A DNA stretch of 64,000 nt from NCBI GenBank assembly GCA_964251385.1, contig CAXUJK010000001.1, positions 496,001-560,000 of the forward strand, in the 5' to 3' direction. Position numbers and translations under genes: made by a program. Origin of the DNA: CADCVW01 sp964251385 (lineage in GTDB: Bacteria > Pseudomonadota > Alphaproteobacteria > Sphingomonadales > Sphingomonadaceae). Below are positions 1 through 9,840 of the stretch, piece after piece (the first letter of the stretch is position 1; every line of letters begins with the position of its first letter). The notes under the pieces were generated by a model. It was not told where the DNA came from and did no database searches. It was given only the letters and a program-made list of their open reading frames with translations.

Positions 1-1
1 G

Positions 2-355
2 CGCATCGAACCTCTGTCGTTGCTCCCCGAAATGGCGCGGCTGGTGTCAGAGATGGTGCACAACGTGCTCGACGCCTTCACGCAGCGCGACGCCGCGCTT
101 GCGCTGAAAGTGTGCGAGCGCGACCGCGCGGTGGACGATTTCTACGACTCGATCTTTCGGACATTGCTGACCTTCATGATGGAGGATCCGCATAACATCA
201 CCGCGTCGACGCACCTGCTGTTCATCGCCAAGAACCTCGAGCGGATCGGCGATCACGCCACCAACGCGGCCGAGATGGTCTATTTCGCCGCCACCGGCAC
301 GCGCATGGCCGAGCGCACGCGCGGCGGCACGCCGTGGGACGTGGAGCTGAAATGA
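2..355 (+). CDS. phoU: Phosphate transport system regulator PhoU (C-terminal part)
   Basis: This is the 3' end of phoU; the reading frame runs in from the left edge, so the N-terminal half is missing. PhoU links the Pst phosphate transporter to the PhoR/PhoB two-component system and keeps the Pho regulon off when phosphate is plentiful. The visible part is an all-helical repeat with the conserved stretch ending in KNLERIGDHATNAAE, typical of the second PhoU helical bundle, which binds metal through its acidic residues. Its stop codon overlaps the start of phoB (ATGA), so the two are translationally coupled. Confidence 0.95.
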   Translation, partial: RIEPLSLLPEMARLVSEMVHNVLDAFTQRDAALALKVCERDRAVDDFYDSIFRTLLTFMMEDPHNITASTHLLFIAKNLERIGDHATNAAEMVYFAATGTRMAERTRGGTPWDVELK

Positions 356-1050
356 GCAAAGGTCGCCTGCTGCTGGTGGAGGACGACACGGCCCTCGCCG
401 AACTGCTGACCTGGCATTTCGAACGCGAGGAGTTCGAGGTCCGCCGCACCGCCGACGGCGAGGAAGCGTTGTTGATGGCCGAGGAGAGCGCGCCCGACAT
501 CGTCATCCTCGACTGGATGATAGAAGGCCTGTCCGGGATCGAGGTCTGCCGGCGCCTGCGTCGCAAGGCCGACACGGCCAACGTCCCCATTATCATGCTG
601 ACCGCGCGCGGCGAAGAGTCGGACCGGGTGCGCGGGCTGGAAACAGGCGCGGACGACTACGTCACCAAACCCTTCTCCCCGCGCGAACTCGTCGCCCGCG
701 TCGGCGCGGTCCTGCGCCGCGTGCGGCCCGCCCTGGCTGGCGAGCAGCTGAGCTACGGCGACATCGAGATGGACATCGTGTCCCACAAGGTCCGCCGCGG
801 CGGATCGCCCGTGGCGCTCGGCCCGACCGAGTTCCGCCTGCTGAAACACTTTCTCGAACATCCCGGCCGCGTATTTTCGCGAGAGCGCCTGCTCGACTCG
901 GTGTGGGGTCACGACAGCGACATCGAGGCGCGCACGGTAGACGTGCACATCCGCCGCTTGCGCAAGGCCATCAACGCCGAAGGCCGAGGCGATATCATCC
1001 GCACCGTGCGCTCCGCCGGGTACGCGCTTGATGCGGAGGGTTTGGCCTAG
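352..1050 (+). CDS. phoB: Phosphate regulon response regulator PhoB
   Basis: 232-residue OmpR/PhoB-type response regulator. The receiver domain (residues 1-120) has the acidic pair D11/D12, the phospho-acceptor D54 in VILDWM, T84 and K106 in the TKPFSP motif. A winged-helix DNA-binding domain follows (about 135-230), with the SRERLLDSVWG and RTVDVHIRRLRKAI segments. The first ATG, in the ATGA overlap with phoU, was chosen over an upstream in-frame ATG inside phoU because it gives the usual family length. PhoB activates phosphate-starvation genes after phosphorylation by PhoR. The phoU-phoB neighbourhood supports PhoB over other OmpR-family members. Confidence 0.95.
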   Translation: MSKGRLLLVEDDTALAELLTWHFEREEFEVRRTADGEEALLMAEESAPDIVILDWMIEGLSGIEVCRRLRRKADTANVPIIMLTARGEESDRVRGLETGADDYVTKPFSPRELVARVGAVLRRVRPALAGEQLSYGDIEMDIVSHKVRRGGSPVALGPTEFRLLKHFLEHPGRVFSRERLLDSVWGHDSDIEARTVDVHIRRLRKAINAEGRGDIIRTVRSAGYALDAEGLA

Positions 1051-1052
1051 CT

Positions 1053-1138
1053 GTCATCCCAGCGCATGCTGGGATCTCAGCGAGCTTCGACTGCCGGCAG
1101 CTGCATACCGCTGAGATCCCAGCATGCGCTGGGATGAC
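1053..1138. repeat. Perfect 30-base inverted repeat (REP/BIME-like)
   Basis: Bases 1053-1082 and 1109-1138 are exact reverse complements over 30 bases, separated by a 26-base loop. Each arm holds a smaller hairpin (ATCCCAGC, four bases, GCTGGGAT), so the unit can fold as one long stem or two short ones. It fills the space between the convergent phoB and metallo-hydrolase genes and may act as a bidirectional terminator. No T-tract follows it. The nested palindrome is typical of dispersed REP-type elements rather than a unique terminator. Confidence 0.85.
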
Positions 1139-1143
1139 GTGCT

Positions 1144-2046
1144 TCAATGCCGGTGTGGCGCAACCTTCGGAGGCGGTGACCGCAGGCTATCGTAGACGGC
1201 ACCGACGAAATCGTCCGCCTTGATGAAGCCTTCGGGCTTGGGGTAGCGCGCCATCGGTTTGGTGGCGACGATCTGCGCCTTCGTGCGGCGCGCCGCGATG
1301 CCCGCCGCGACCTTGGCGCGCACGTCGACCAGCATCGCGCGGTAAGCCGCATAGTCCGTGCGAGATGCGACTTCGCCATGCCCCGGGATGACCCGCGTCG
1401 TAGCATTCGCAAACGCTAGTCCGCGCGTCGCTGCGGCGATCAGCCCGTCGATCGATCCGCCAGACTCCCGATCGATGAACGGGTAACCCGTGCGCACGAA
1501 CGTATCGCCCGTATGCAGCACGTTCGCTTTGCGCCAGTGCACGAGCGAATCCCCGTCCGTATGCCCGTTGGCCACATGCTCGACATGGATATCGTCGCCA
1601 TTGACATGCATCGTCACCCCATCGCCGAACGTCACCACCGGCAACGCCACGCCGGGGGCCGGCGCGATCGGGCTGCCACGCAGCAACTGCCCCGCGGCCA
1701 TGCGCGTGCGCACATTATCGTGCGCGACGATGACCGATCCGCGCTTGCCGAAATTCTCGTTCCCGCCCGTGTGATCGTAATGCCAGTGCGTGTTGATCAC
1801 GAAGCGAACCGGGTCCGGGTCGACGATCGCGATCGCCGCGACGATGCGGTCGGACAAGGGCGCGAACTGATCGTCCACAATCAGGTTGCCGTCCGCGCCG
1901 TAGCTCAGCGCGATGTTGCCGCCCGCCCCGAACAGCACCGCGACGCCCGGCGCGATGCGCTCGACCTTGATGGTGACATTGGTCAGATCCTGCGCGGCGG
2001 CAGGCGCGGCAAGACACAGGGCAGTGGCAAGCAAAAGGCGGCGCAT
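1144..2046 (-). CDS. Secreted metallo-beta-lactamase-fold hydrolase
   Basis: 300-residue MBL-fold protein. The ATG at 2046 was chosen because it opens a clean signal peptide (MRRLLLATALCLAAPAAAQ); the longer frame reaches into dnaJ. Metal-ligand motifs are visible: THWHYDHTGG (HxHxDH), a His in the VEHVANGHTDGD segment, HTGDTF with the bridging Asp, and the C-terminal IPGHGEV. It is therefore likely a dinuclear zinc hydrolase in the periplasm. The substrate cannot be told; such proteins are often annotated generically and need not act on beta-lactams. It lies 50 bases downstream of dnaJ on the same strand. Confidence 0.8.
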   Translation of the reverse strand: MRRLLLATALCLAAPAAAQDLTNVTIKVERIAPGVAVLFGAGGNIALSYGADGNLIVDDQFAPLSDRIVAAIAIVDPDPVRFVINTHWHYDHTGGNENFGKRGSVIVAHDNVRTRMAAGQLLRGSPIAPAPGVALPVVTFGDGVTMHVNGDDIHVEHVANGHTDGDSLVHWRKANVLHTGDTFVRTGYPFIDRESGGSIDGLIAAATRGLAFANATTRVIPGHGEVASRTDYAAYRAMLVDVRAKVAAGIAARRTKAQIVATKPMARYPKPEGFIKADDFVGAVYDSLRSPPPKVAPHRH

Positions 2047-2096
2047 GAAATTCCCGATCGGCTGAACCAAGGTCGATCCGTGAACGCGGCGTTGCG

Positions 2097-3206
2097 TCAA
2101 GTCCACATGCCCTTGACCTTCTGGAAGAATCCGTGCGCCTCGGGGCACTCGTCTCCCGTCTCCGTCGCGCGGAACTCCTCCAGGATCTTCTTCTGCTTCG
2201 CCGACAATCGGCTCGGCGTCTCGACCTCGATCTGTATGACCATGTCGCCGTAGCCGCGCCCGCTCAGCACGGGCATGCCCGCGCCGCGCTGCGTCATCTG
2301 CTTGCCCGACTGCGTGCCTGCGGGCACGCGGATCTGGTGACGCTCGCCGTCAAGCCCCGGAACGTCGATCGTCCCGCCGAGCGCTGCGGTCGTGAAGGTC
2401 ACCGGGCACCGCGCGAACAACGTCGTGCCCTCGCGCTGGAACAGCTTGTGACGGCTAAGGTGGATGAAGATGTAGAGGTCGCCGGACGGCCCGCCGCGCA
2501 TCCCTGCCTCACCTTCGCCCGTCAATCGGATGCGCGTACCCTGATCGACACCCGGCGGCACGTTGACGCTCAGCGTCTTGCGCTTGTCGACCCGGCCCTC
2601 GCCGCGGCATGACGGACACGGCTCGGCGATGATCTGCCCCGCGCCCCGGCACGTCGGGCAGGTACGCTCCACGACGAAGAAACCCTGCTTGGCACGCACC
2701 TGACCCACGCCGTCGCAGGTCGAACACGTGCGCACCTTGGTGTTGGGCTTGGCCCCCGCGCCTCCGCACGGTTCGCACAACGCGGCGACATCCACGGTGA
2801 TTTCCGTGGCCTTGCCGTTGTACGCGTCCTCGAGCCCGATCTCGAGATCGTAGCGCAGGTCCGCCCCTCGCAGGACGTTGGTGCGTGAGCCGCGATGCCC
2901 GTCGGCGAAATCCCCGAAGATGTTGTCGAAGATGTCGGAGAACGAGCCGAAGCCCGCACCGGCGCTTCCGCCGCCGCCGTTCTGAAACGCGGCTTTGCCG
3001 TACCGGTCGTACGCGGCACGCTTCTGCGGATCGGCAAGGCAGCTATACGCCTCGCTCACCGCCTTGAAGCGCGCCTCGCTGTCGGCGCAGCCCGGGTTCT
3101 TGTCCGGATGACACTGCATCGCAATTCGCCGATAAGAAGACTTGATCGCCTTCTCGTCGGCGGAGCGTTCCACCTCGAGCAGTTCGTAATAATCAGCGTC
3201 AAGCAT
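2097..3206 (-). CDS. dnaJ: Co-chaperone DnaJ (Hsp40)
   Basis: 369-residue type I DnaJ. Order of domains: J domain (about 3-70) with the HPD motif at 33-35 that stimulates DnaK ATPase; a Gly/Phe-rich linker; four CxxCxGxG zinc-finger repeats (CEPCGGAG, CSTCDGVG, CPTCRGAG, CPSCRGEG); then the C-terminal substrate-binding domains. Works with DnaK and GrpE in protein folding and stress recovery. It lies 38 bases downstream of dnaK on the same strand, so it is likely co-transcribed from the dnaK heat-shock promoter. Confidence 0.98.
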   Translation of the reverse strand: MLDADYYELLEVERSADEKAIKSSYRRIAMQCHPDKNPGCADSEARFKAVSEAYSCLADPQKRAAYDRYGKAAFQNGGGGSAGAGFGSFSDIFDNIFGDFADGHRGSRTNVLRGADLRYDLEIGLEDAYNGKATEITVDVAALCEPCGGAGAKPNTKVRTCSTCDGVGQVRAKQGFFVVERTCPTCRGAGQIIAEPCPSCRGEGRVDKRKTLSVNVPPGVDQGTRIRLTGEGEAGMRGGPSGDLYIFIHLSRHKLFQREGTTLFARCPVTFTTAALGGTIDVPGLDGERHQIRVPAGTQSGKQMTQRGAGMPVLSGRGYGDMVIQIEVETPSRLSAKQKKILEEFRATETGDECPEAHGFFQKVKGMWT

Positions 3207-3244
3207 GACGTGTCCCGGAGCTTGGGCGGTCGAGCGTCAGCGGA

Positions 3245-5158
<1,914 letters not shown>

Positions 5159-5230
5159 GAGTACGTGTGTCCCTCAAATTTAAATCGTATGGAGCTCGCG
5201 CCGTAGCGGCCGCAAAGCGTTACGGAGGCG

Positions 5231-5258
5231 ATATAGGGGTGAAGAATGAGCCGACAAG
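5231..5258 (-). promoter_or_regulatory. Probable sigma-32 heat-shock promoter of dnaKJ
   Basis: On the minus strand CTTGTC (complement of 5253-5258) is followed after 13 bases by CCCCTATAT (complement of 5231-5239). This closely fits the RpoH pattern CTTG-N13/14-CCCCAT-T. The predicted transcript would start about 70 bases upstream of the dnaK ATG. The -35 box lies inside the first codons of the divergent copper-chaperone gene, so the two transcription units overlap. Inference from motif and position only. Confidence 0.65.
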
Positions 5259-5779
5259 GACGGGCCCGAGTTGAGACAGATTACCTTCGCGCGATAACCT
5301 TTGTTGCTCTGCTCGCTCTCTCCGCTTGCGGCTCCGGCGGCCCGCCTCCAAGCGCGGCGAGCAAACCCGTCAGCGGCGCGTACGTTGTCCTGCCTGCCGT
5401 GACCGGCCGTCCGGGCGTCCTCTATTTCGTCCTGCAATCGGACGATCGCTACGCCACCAGCACGGACGTCCAGCGGCTCCGGCGCGTCACGGTGACGGGC
5501 ACGGGACGCGCGGAAATCCACCAGTCGATGGACATGGGGAACATGACGACGATGCGCCCGCTCGACAGCGTTCCCTTGCGCAACGGCGTCAATCGCTTCT
5601 GCCCCGGCGCGACCCACGTCATGCTGTTCGACGTCGCGCCCACGTTGAAGCCCGGTACAACCACCCGCGTGCAGCTCGACTTCGGCCGCGGCGACCCGCT
5701 CGCCTTCGACGCGGCCGTCATCGGCGTCGGTCAGCCCGCCCTTCGCGACGAACCCTTCGACTGTCAGACCAAGCTCTGA
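5246..5779 (+). CDS. Lipoprotein copper chaperone, PCu(A)C family
   Basis: 177 residues. An N-terminal signal ends in the lipobox LSAC, so it is probably a lipid-anchored periplasmic protein. The body matches PCu(A)C chaperones: a Met/His-rich copper site begins EIHQSMDMGNMTTM and ends ATHVML, about 50 residues apart, within a beta-sandwich. Such proteins carry Cu(I) to the CuA or CuB centres of cytochrome oxidase. It is divergent from dnaK and its ATG lies inside the dnaK promoter. No neighbouring oxidase or Sco gene is visible. A long, Arg-containing n-region makes the exact start a little uncertain. Confidence 0.8.
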   Translation: MSRQGRARVETDYLRAITFVALLALSACGSGGPPPSAASKPVSGAYVVLPAVTGRPGVLYFVLQSDDRYATSTDVQRLRRVTVTGTGRAEIHQSMDMGNMTTMRPLDSVPLRNGVNRFCPGATHVMLFDVAPTLKPGTTTRVQLDFGRGDPLAFDAAVIGVGQPALRDEPFDCQTKL

Positions 5780-5799
5780 CACGGTTCGAACGACCGCTC

Positions 5800-6237
5800 A
5801 TGCCGGCCGAAATCCGGCTGACCGCGTCCGTCTTCGGCGATGCGATCGACACGTCGCGCGTCACGATCCGCCGCCGCAAATGGTTCCCGTTCCAGCCGCG
5901 CGACACGGTCATGGCCCCGTCCGGCCACCTGCACTTCCACCCGAAGACCAGCCTCTACTGCGACGACTTCTGCGCCGCCGACCTGTCCGCGCAAGGCCTG
6001 TTCATCCACGAAATGACGCACGTGTGGCAGCATCAGCGCGGCGTCTGGCTCCCCCTCGCCCGCCACCCCTTCTGCCGCTACCACTACAGCCTCAAACCCG
6101 GCTGGCCGCTTTGGCGCTACGGCATCGAGCAGCAGGCCGAGATCGTGAGGCACGCATTTCTGCTGCGGGAGGGCGGCCGCGTGCCCGGTGCGCCCCCGGT
6201 CGAACAGTATAGTTCAGTTCTGCCCTTCCGATCCTAA
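5800..6237 (+). CDS. HExxH-motif protein (Vgr-related type)
   Basis: 145 residues, starting at the ATG 21 bases after the copper-chaperone stop. It contains FIHEMTHVWQHQRG, an HExxH zinc-metallopeptidase signature, and a downstream Glu in YGIEQQAEI that could be a third ligand. No signal peptide is evident. Small proteins of this kind in sphingomonads are often annotated as 'vgr related protein', but I see no VgrG domain and no type VI secretion genes nearby. Function is unknown; a small zinc-dependent peptidase or peptidase relic is the most that can be said. Confidence 0.6.
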   Translation: MPAEIRLTASVFGDAIDTSRVTIRRRKWFPFQPRDTVMAPSGHLHFHPKTSLYCDDFCAADLSAQGLFIHEMTHVWQHQRGVWLPLARHPFCRYHYSLKPGWPLWRYGIEQQAEIVRHAFLLREGGRVPGAPPVEQYSSVLPFRS

Positions 6238-6252
6238 GCCACGCCACAACGT

Positions 6253-6798
6253 CTACCCGGTCCTTGCCTCACGCACATGGCGAAGAAGCGTCTCGTCAAT
6301 CCGGCGCTGCCACCCAGGACCTGTCGCACGAAAATGCTCGAGAACCTCCGGAGACAACGGAATGACGCGACGTACCTTGCCGCTCAAGCTGCTCGGCACC
6401 GGGCGTTCCCGCGTCGCGGCGTGCGTCGCCTCGCGAACGATCCTGTCGCCGTCCCGTACACGCCCGGCGCGGAAGAACTCCGGGGGAAGCTCGCCGACTT
6501 CGCCGTCGAACGCTTCCTGCCGGTTAACCCGTTTGCCGTAGATACTCTTGTCGCTCATCCGCTGTTGCCTTCTCAGGGAGATTACCCGCGCAACCCCCGG
6601 CCAATCCGCCCATACGCAAGCCACGATCTCCCCTGCCAGTAATCCGATCGAAAGCCAGCGATCTTCACCGTAATCGTAGCGATCGTCATACACGTCCACG
6701 CACCGCGCCGAAAGAACCACACCAGCATCGATCAGATCCAAGCCGTGCTTGAGCAGGTTTGCCGCACGCTTATTCGGATCGAAGCTGATCTCCATCAC
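6253..6798 (-). CDS. BrnT-BrnA toxin/antitoxin fusion in one ORF
   Basis: 181 residues. The first about 80 residues match BrnT ribonuclease toxins (DUF497): ISFDPNKRAANLLKHGLD, then a beta-strand core with YGEDRW and ending VISLRRQQ. The last about 100 residues match BrnA antitoxins: the GELPPEFF segment and a C-terminal DNA-binding region with LSPEVLEHFRATGPGW. Normally these are two overlapping genes; here no stop codon separates them. An internal ATG at 6558 (M81) with GAGAAGG upstream could give free BrnA from the same frame. The call as a toxin-antitoxin pair is confident; whether it is one protein or nested products is not known. Confidence 0.8.
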   Translation of the reverse strand: MMEISFDPNKRAANLLKHGLDLIDAGVVLSARCVDVYDDRYDYGEDRWLSIGLLAGEIVACVWADWPGVARVISLRRQQRMSDKSIYGKRVNRQEAFDGEVGELPPEFFRAGRVRDGDRIVREATHAATRERPVPSSLSGKVRRVIPLSPEVLEHFRATGPGWQRRIDETLLRHVREARTG

Positions 6799-6822
6799 TG
6801 CGATCCTGCCAGCCGGGGAACA

Positions 6823-7371
6823 TTACCCCGCTTTCGCGACCCCCACCATTGCGGGCCGCAGCAGGCGGTCCTTGATCATGTAGCCCGCCTGCATCTCCTG
6901 CACGATCGTCCCCGGCTCCGCGTCCGCGGACGGCAACTCCATCATCGCCTGGTGCTTGTTGGGATCGAGCGGCTGACCGACGGCTTCGATGCGCGTGATC
7001 CCGTGACGGCCGAACACCGCGTCCATCTCGCGACCCGTCGCCTCGATGCCGTTTACCAGCGCCTGGAAACTCTCATGGCCCTTCATCTCGGCAGGCATCA
7101 TGGCGAGTGCGCGCTCGAGATTGTCTTTAACGGTCAATATGTCTCGCGCGAACGCGGTCGCGGCGTACGAACGCGCGTCCTGTGCGTCCTTTTCCAGACG
7201 ACGACGAACGTTCTGCGTGTCGGCGTGCGCGTACAACACCTGTTGGCGCGCGTCGGCGAGCTCCGCCTCGAGCGAGGCGATGCGGTCGGCGTCCTCGGTC
7301 GTCTGCGGATATTCTCCCAGGTCGATCTCGTCTCCAAGGTCGATCTGATCCGGAGTCACGTCGTCGTTCAT
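6823..7371 (-). CDS. grpE: Nucleotide exchange factor GrpE
   Basis: 182 residues. Acidic N-terminus (residues 1-25), long coiled-coil helix through the middle (RIASLEAELADARQQVLY and following), then the C-terminal beta domain ending in the conserved GYMIKDRLLRPAMVGV. GrpE releases ADP from DnaK. Its ATG overlaps the stop of hrcA (ATGA), so the two are translationally coupled, an arrangement common in alphaproteobacteria. Confidence 0.97.
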   Translation of the reverse strand: MNDDVTPDQIDLGDEIDLGEYPQTTEDADRIASLEAELADARQQVLYAHADTQNVRRRLEKDAQDARSYAATAFARDILTVKDNLERALAMMPAEMKGHESFQALVNGIEATGREMDAVFGRHGITRIEAVGQPLDPNKHQAMMELPSADAEPGTIVQEMQAGYMIKDRLLRPAMVGVAKAG

Positions 7372-8408
7372 GTCATCAATCTCGTCAGGGCCTGGGCGGT
7401 GAAATCCACCATGGGCACCACCCGCGCATAGTTCAACCGAGTCGGCCCGATGACGCCGACGACGCCGACCACCCGGCCTTCCTTGCCGCGGTAAGGCGCA
7501 GCGATGACCGACGAGCCGGACAGCGAAAAAAGCTTGTTCTCCGCCCCGATGAAGATCTGCGTCGCCGGCGCCCCCCGTGCGCTGTCGAGCAGGCGCGCGA
7601 TCTCCTCACGTTCCTCGAGTTCGCCGAGCAGATGGCGAACCCGGTCGAGATCGGCGGCGGCATTGTCGTCGATCAGGTTGGCCTGGCCGCGCACGATCAG
7701 CACGGGCCGCGCCGCGCCGTCGCGCGACCACACGGCGAGCCCGCGCGCGATCAGCTCCGCGCTCGCCGCGTCGATCGCGGCGCGGCCCGCCTTGAGTTCC
7801 GCCTCCATCCGCGCTTGAGCCTGAGGGAGCGTCAGCCCGGTCAACCGCGCGCTCATGTAGTTCGCCGCTTCTGTCAGAGCGCCGGGCGGCAGGTCGGGCG
7901 GCACCTCGACGACGCGGTTCTCGACGGAGCCATCCTCGCCGACCAGAACAGCGAGCGCCTGACCCTGGCCCAGGGACACGAACCCGAACTGCCGCAACAC
8001 CGGCTCGCGCGTCGGCACCAGGATGATCCCCGCGCATGCGCTCAGGCCCGACAGCGCAGCGGTCGCCGCGCCCAGCGCTTCCTCGATCGGTCCCCCGCGC
8101 TCCAGCCGCGCTTCGATCGCCGCGCGTTCCTCCGGCGTCGGCTCCGCCGCCTGCATCATCCCGTCCACGAACAGCCGCAACCCCGTCTGCGTCGGCACCC
8201 GCCCCGCCGACGTGTGCGGGTGCCCCAGCAGGCCCATCTCCTCCAGATCCTGCATGACGCCGCGGATCGACGCGGGCGATATGTTGAGCCCCGGCAGCTG
8301 CGACAGCGTCTTGGACCCGACCGGGACGCCGCTCTGCAGATACGACTCGACCACCAGCCGGAACACGTCGCGCGCCCGCCCCGTCATCTCGGCGACGGCC
8401 GCCGTCAT
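7368..8408 (-). CDS. hrcA: Heat-inducible transcription repressor HrcA
   Basis: 346 residues from the ATG at 8408 (MTAAVAEMTGRARDVF), which fits the family N-terminus; an in-frame ATG at 8432 would add eight residues. An N-terminal winged helix (SPASIRGVMQDLEEMGLL) is followed by the GAF-like HrcA core and an SV-I-APY-GKEG segment. HrcA represses chaperone genes by binding the CIRCE inverted repeat. I see no CIRCE site upstream of hrcA-grpE or dnaK here, so its targets (commonly groESL) are probably outside the window. Confidence 0.95.
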   Translation of the reverse strand: MTAAVAEMTGRARDVFRLVVESYLQSGVPVGSKTLSQLPGLNISPASIRGVMQDLEEMGLLGHPHTSAGRVPTQTGLRLFVDGMMQAAEPTPEERAAIEARLERGGPIEEALGAATAALSGLSACAGIILVPTREPVLRQFGFVSLGQGQALAVLVGEDGSVENRVVEVPPDLPPGALTEAANYMSARLTGLTLPQAQARMEAELKAGRAAIDAASAELIARGLAVWSRDGAARPVLIVRGQANLIDDNAAADLDRVRHLLGELEEREEIARLLDSARGAPATQIFIGAENKLFSLSGSSVIAAPYRGKEGRVVGVVGVIGPTRLNYARVVPMVDFTAQALTRLMT

Positions 8409-8474
8409 GGGTCCACCCGTTGCATGGCGCACGTCCTAACCCGTAGGGAGCGCAAACCAAAACAAGGAAACGTC

Positions 8475-9176
8475 ATGCGCCCATCCGGCCGCGCCCCCGA
8501 TCAGATGCGCACCATCGGCATGGAAGCCGGATTCACGAAACATGCCGAAGGGTCGTGCCTCGTCTCTTTCGGCGACACGCGCGTGCTCGTCACCGCGTCG
8601 GTCGAGGACCGCCTGCCGCCCTGGCTGCGCGGCAAGGGCAAGGGCTGGGTCACGGCCGAGTACGGCATGCTGCCCCGGGCCACCCACACCAGAGGCGCAC
8701 GCGAGGCGGCCAAAGGCAAGCAATCCGGGCGAACGCAGGAAATTCAAAGGCTTATCGGACGAAGCTTGCGCTCCGTCACAGACCTGGTCGCGCTCGGCGA
8801 ATACCAGATCACGCTCGATTGCGACGTGATCCAGGCGGACGGCGGCACCCGCACCGCGGCGATTTCCGGCGCGTGGGTCGCGTTGCGGCTGGCCGTGAAC
8901 GGGCTCAAGCTCGCCGCCGACCCGCTGTCGTCGAAGATCGCGGCGGTGAGTTGCGGCGTCTACGAAGGCACGCCCGTGCTCGACCTCGACTATGACGAGG
9001 ACAGCAACGCGGAGGCCGACGCCAACTTCGTGCTGATGGAGGACGGCCGCATCGCCGAGGCGCAGGCGACCGCCGAAGGCGCGCCCTACGACGAGGAAGC
9101 GTTGTTGCGGATGCTCCGCCTCGCGCGCATCGGCTGCACCGAGATCTTCGCGGCGCAGGCGCGCGCGGTTGCGTAA
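8475..9176 (+). CDS. rph: Ribonuclease PH
   Basis: 233 residues, with the ATG preceded by AAGGAA. Opening RPSGRAPDQMR, then ETA-type catalytic core with GWVTAEYGMLP, RLIGRSLR and DCDVIQADGGTRTA. This phosphorolytic 3'-5' exonuclease trims tRNA 3' ends. It is divergent from hrcA and overlaps rdgB downstream by eight bases; the rph-rdgB-hemW order is conserved in alphaproteobacteria. Confidence 0.97.
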   Translation: MRPSGRAPDQMRTIGMEAGFTKHAEGSCLVSFGDTRVLVTASVEDRLPPWLRGKGKGWVTAEYGMLPRATHTRGAREAAKGKQSGRTQEIQRLIGRSLRSVTDLVALGEYQITLDCDVIQADGGTRTAAISGAWVALRLAVNGLKLAADPLSSKIAAVSCGVYEGTPVLDLDYDEDSNAEADANFVLMEDGRIAEAQATAEGAPYDEEALLRMLRLARIGCTEIFAAQARAVA

Positions 9177-9774
9177 GCTCCAGCCCGGACGGCTGGTGAT
9201 CGCCAGCCACAACGAAGGCAAGGTGCGCGAGATCGCCGACCTGCTCGGCCCCCACGGCGTCGAGCCGGTCAGCGCCGCCGAACTCGATCTTCCCGTACCG
9301 GAAGAAACGGGCACCACCTTCGTCGCCAATGCCGAACTCAAGGCACGCGCCGCGGCCGATCTGTCCGGCCTCCCCGCGCTCGCCGACGACAGCGGGCTCT
9401 GCGTCGACGCGCTGGGCGGACAGCCGGGCATCCTCACGGCCGACTGGGCGGAGACGCCCGATGGCCGCGACTGGGCGCTCGCCATGCGCAAGGTGGAGGA
9501 TGCGTTGGCCGCGCGGGGTCCGGATGCGGCGCGCGATGCGCATTTCGTCTGTGCCTTGTCGCTTGCATGGCCCGACGGGCACGCCGAAAGCTTCGAGGGA
9601 CGCGCCGATGGCACGCTCGTCTGGCCGCCACGCGGGCGGGTGGGCTTCGGCTACGATCCGGTCTTCCTGCCCGCCGGTCATACGCGCACTTTTGCCGAGC
9701 TCGACGCAGCGGAGAAGCACGCCATCAGCCACCGCGCGGACGCATTCCGCAAGCTGGTGGCGGCATTGTTCTAG
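9169..9774 (+). CDS. rdgB: Non-canonical purine NTP pyrophosphatase (dITP/XTP), RdgB
   Basis: 201 residues, beginning at a TTG (TTGCGTAAG) that overlaps the end of rph; this start reproduces the family N-terminus RKLQPGRLVIASHN. The nucleotide-binding SHNEGK motif, the ADDSGL motif with catalytic acidic residues and the C-terminal SHRADAF are present. Hydrolyses dITP, ITP and XTP to monophosphates and so keeps them out of nucleic acids. Confidence 0.95.
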   Translation: MRKLQPGRLVIASHNEGKVREIADLLGPHGVEPVSAAELDLPVPEETGTTFVANAELKARAAADLSGLPALADDSGLCVDALGGQPGILTADWAETPDGRDWALAMRKVEDALAARGPDAARDAHFVCALSLAWPDGHAESFEGRADGTLVWPPRGRVGFGYDPVFLPAGHTRTFAELDAAEKHAISHRADAFRKLVAALF

Positions 9775-9798
9775 ATGGTGGTGTTAACGGAACTCCTC

Positions 9799-9834
9799 CG
9801 TTCGTCCACCCCTCGTTTAAACTCGGGACGAACG
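9799..9834. repeat. Shortened copy of the CGTTCGTCC palindromic element
   Basis: The outer ends CGTTCGTCC and GGACGAACG and part of the right arm (ACCCCTCGTTT, then AACTCGGGACGAACG) match the element at 46.7, 51.8 and 63.6 kb. The inner part of the left arm and the loop are missing, leaving 36 bases. It lies between the rdgB stop and the likely hemW start. If hemW starts at the upstream ATG (9775), the element would be coding. Confidence 0.75.
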
Positions 9835-9840
9835 ACCGGG

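Noticed and set aside
1144..2046. Antibiotic-resistance metallo-beta-lactamase
   Set aside because: The MBL motifs are generic to the superfamily, and nothing specific to class B beta-lactamases or a resistance context is seen.
8409..8474. CIRCE operator between hrcA and rph
   Set aside because: No TTAGCACTC-N9-GAGTGCTAA or near match is present there or upstream of dnaK.
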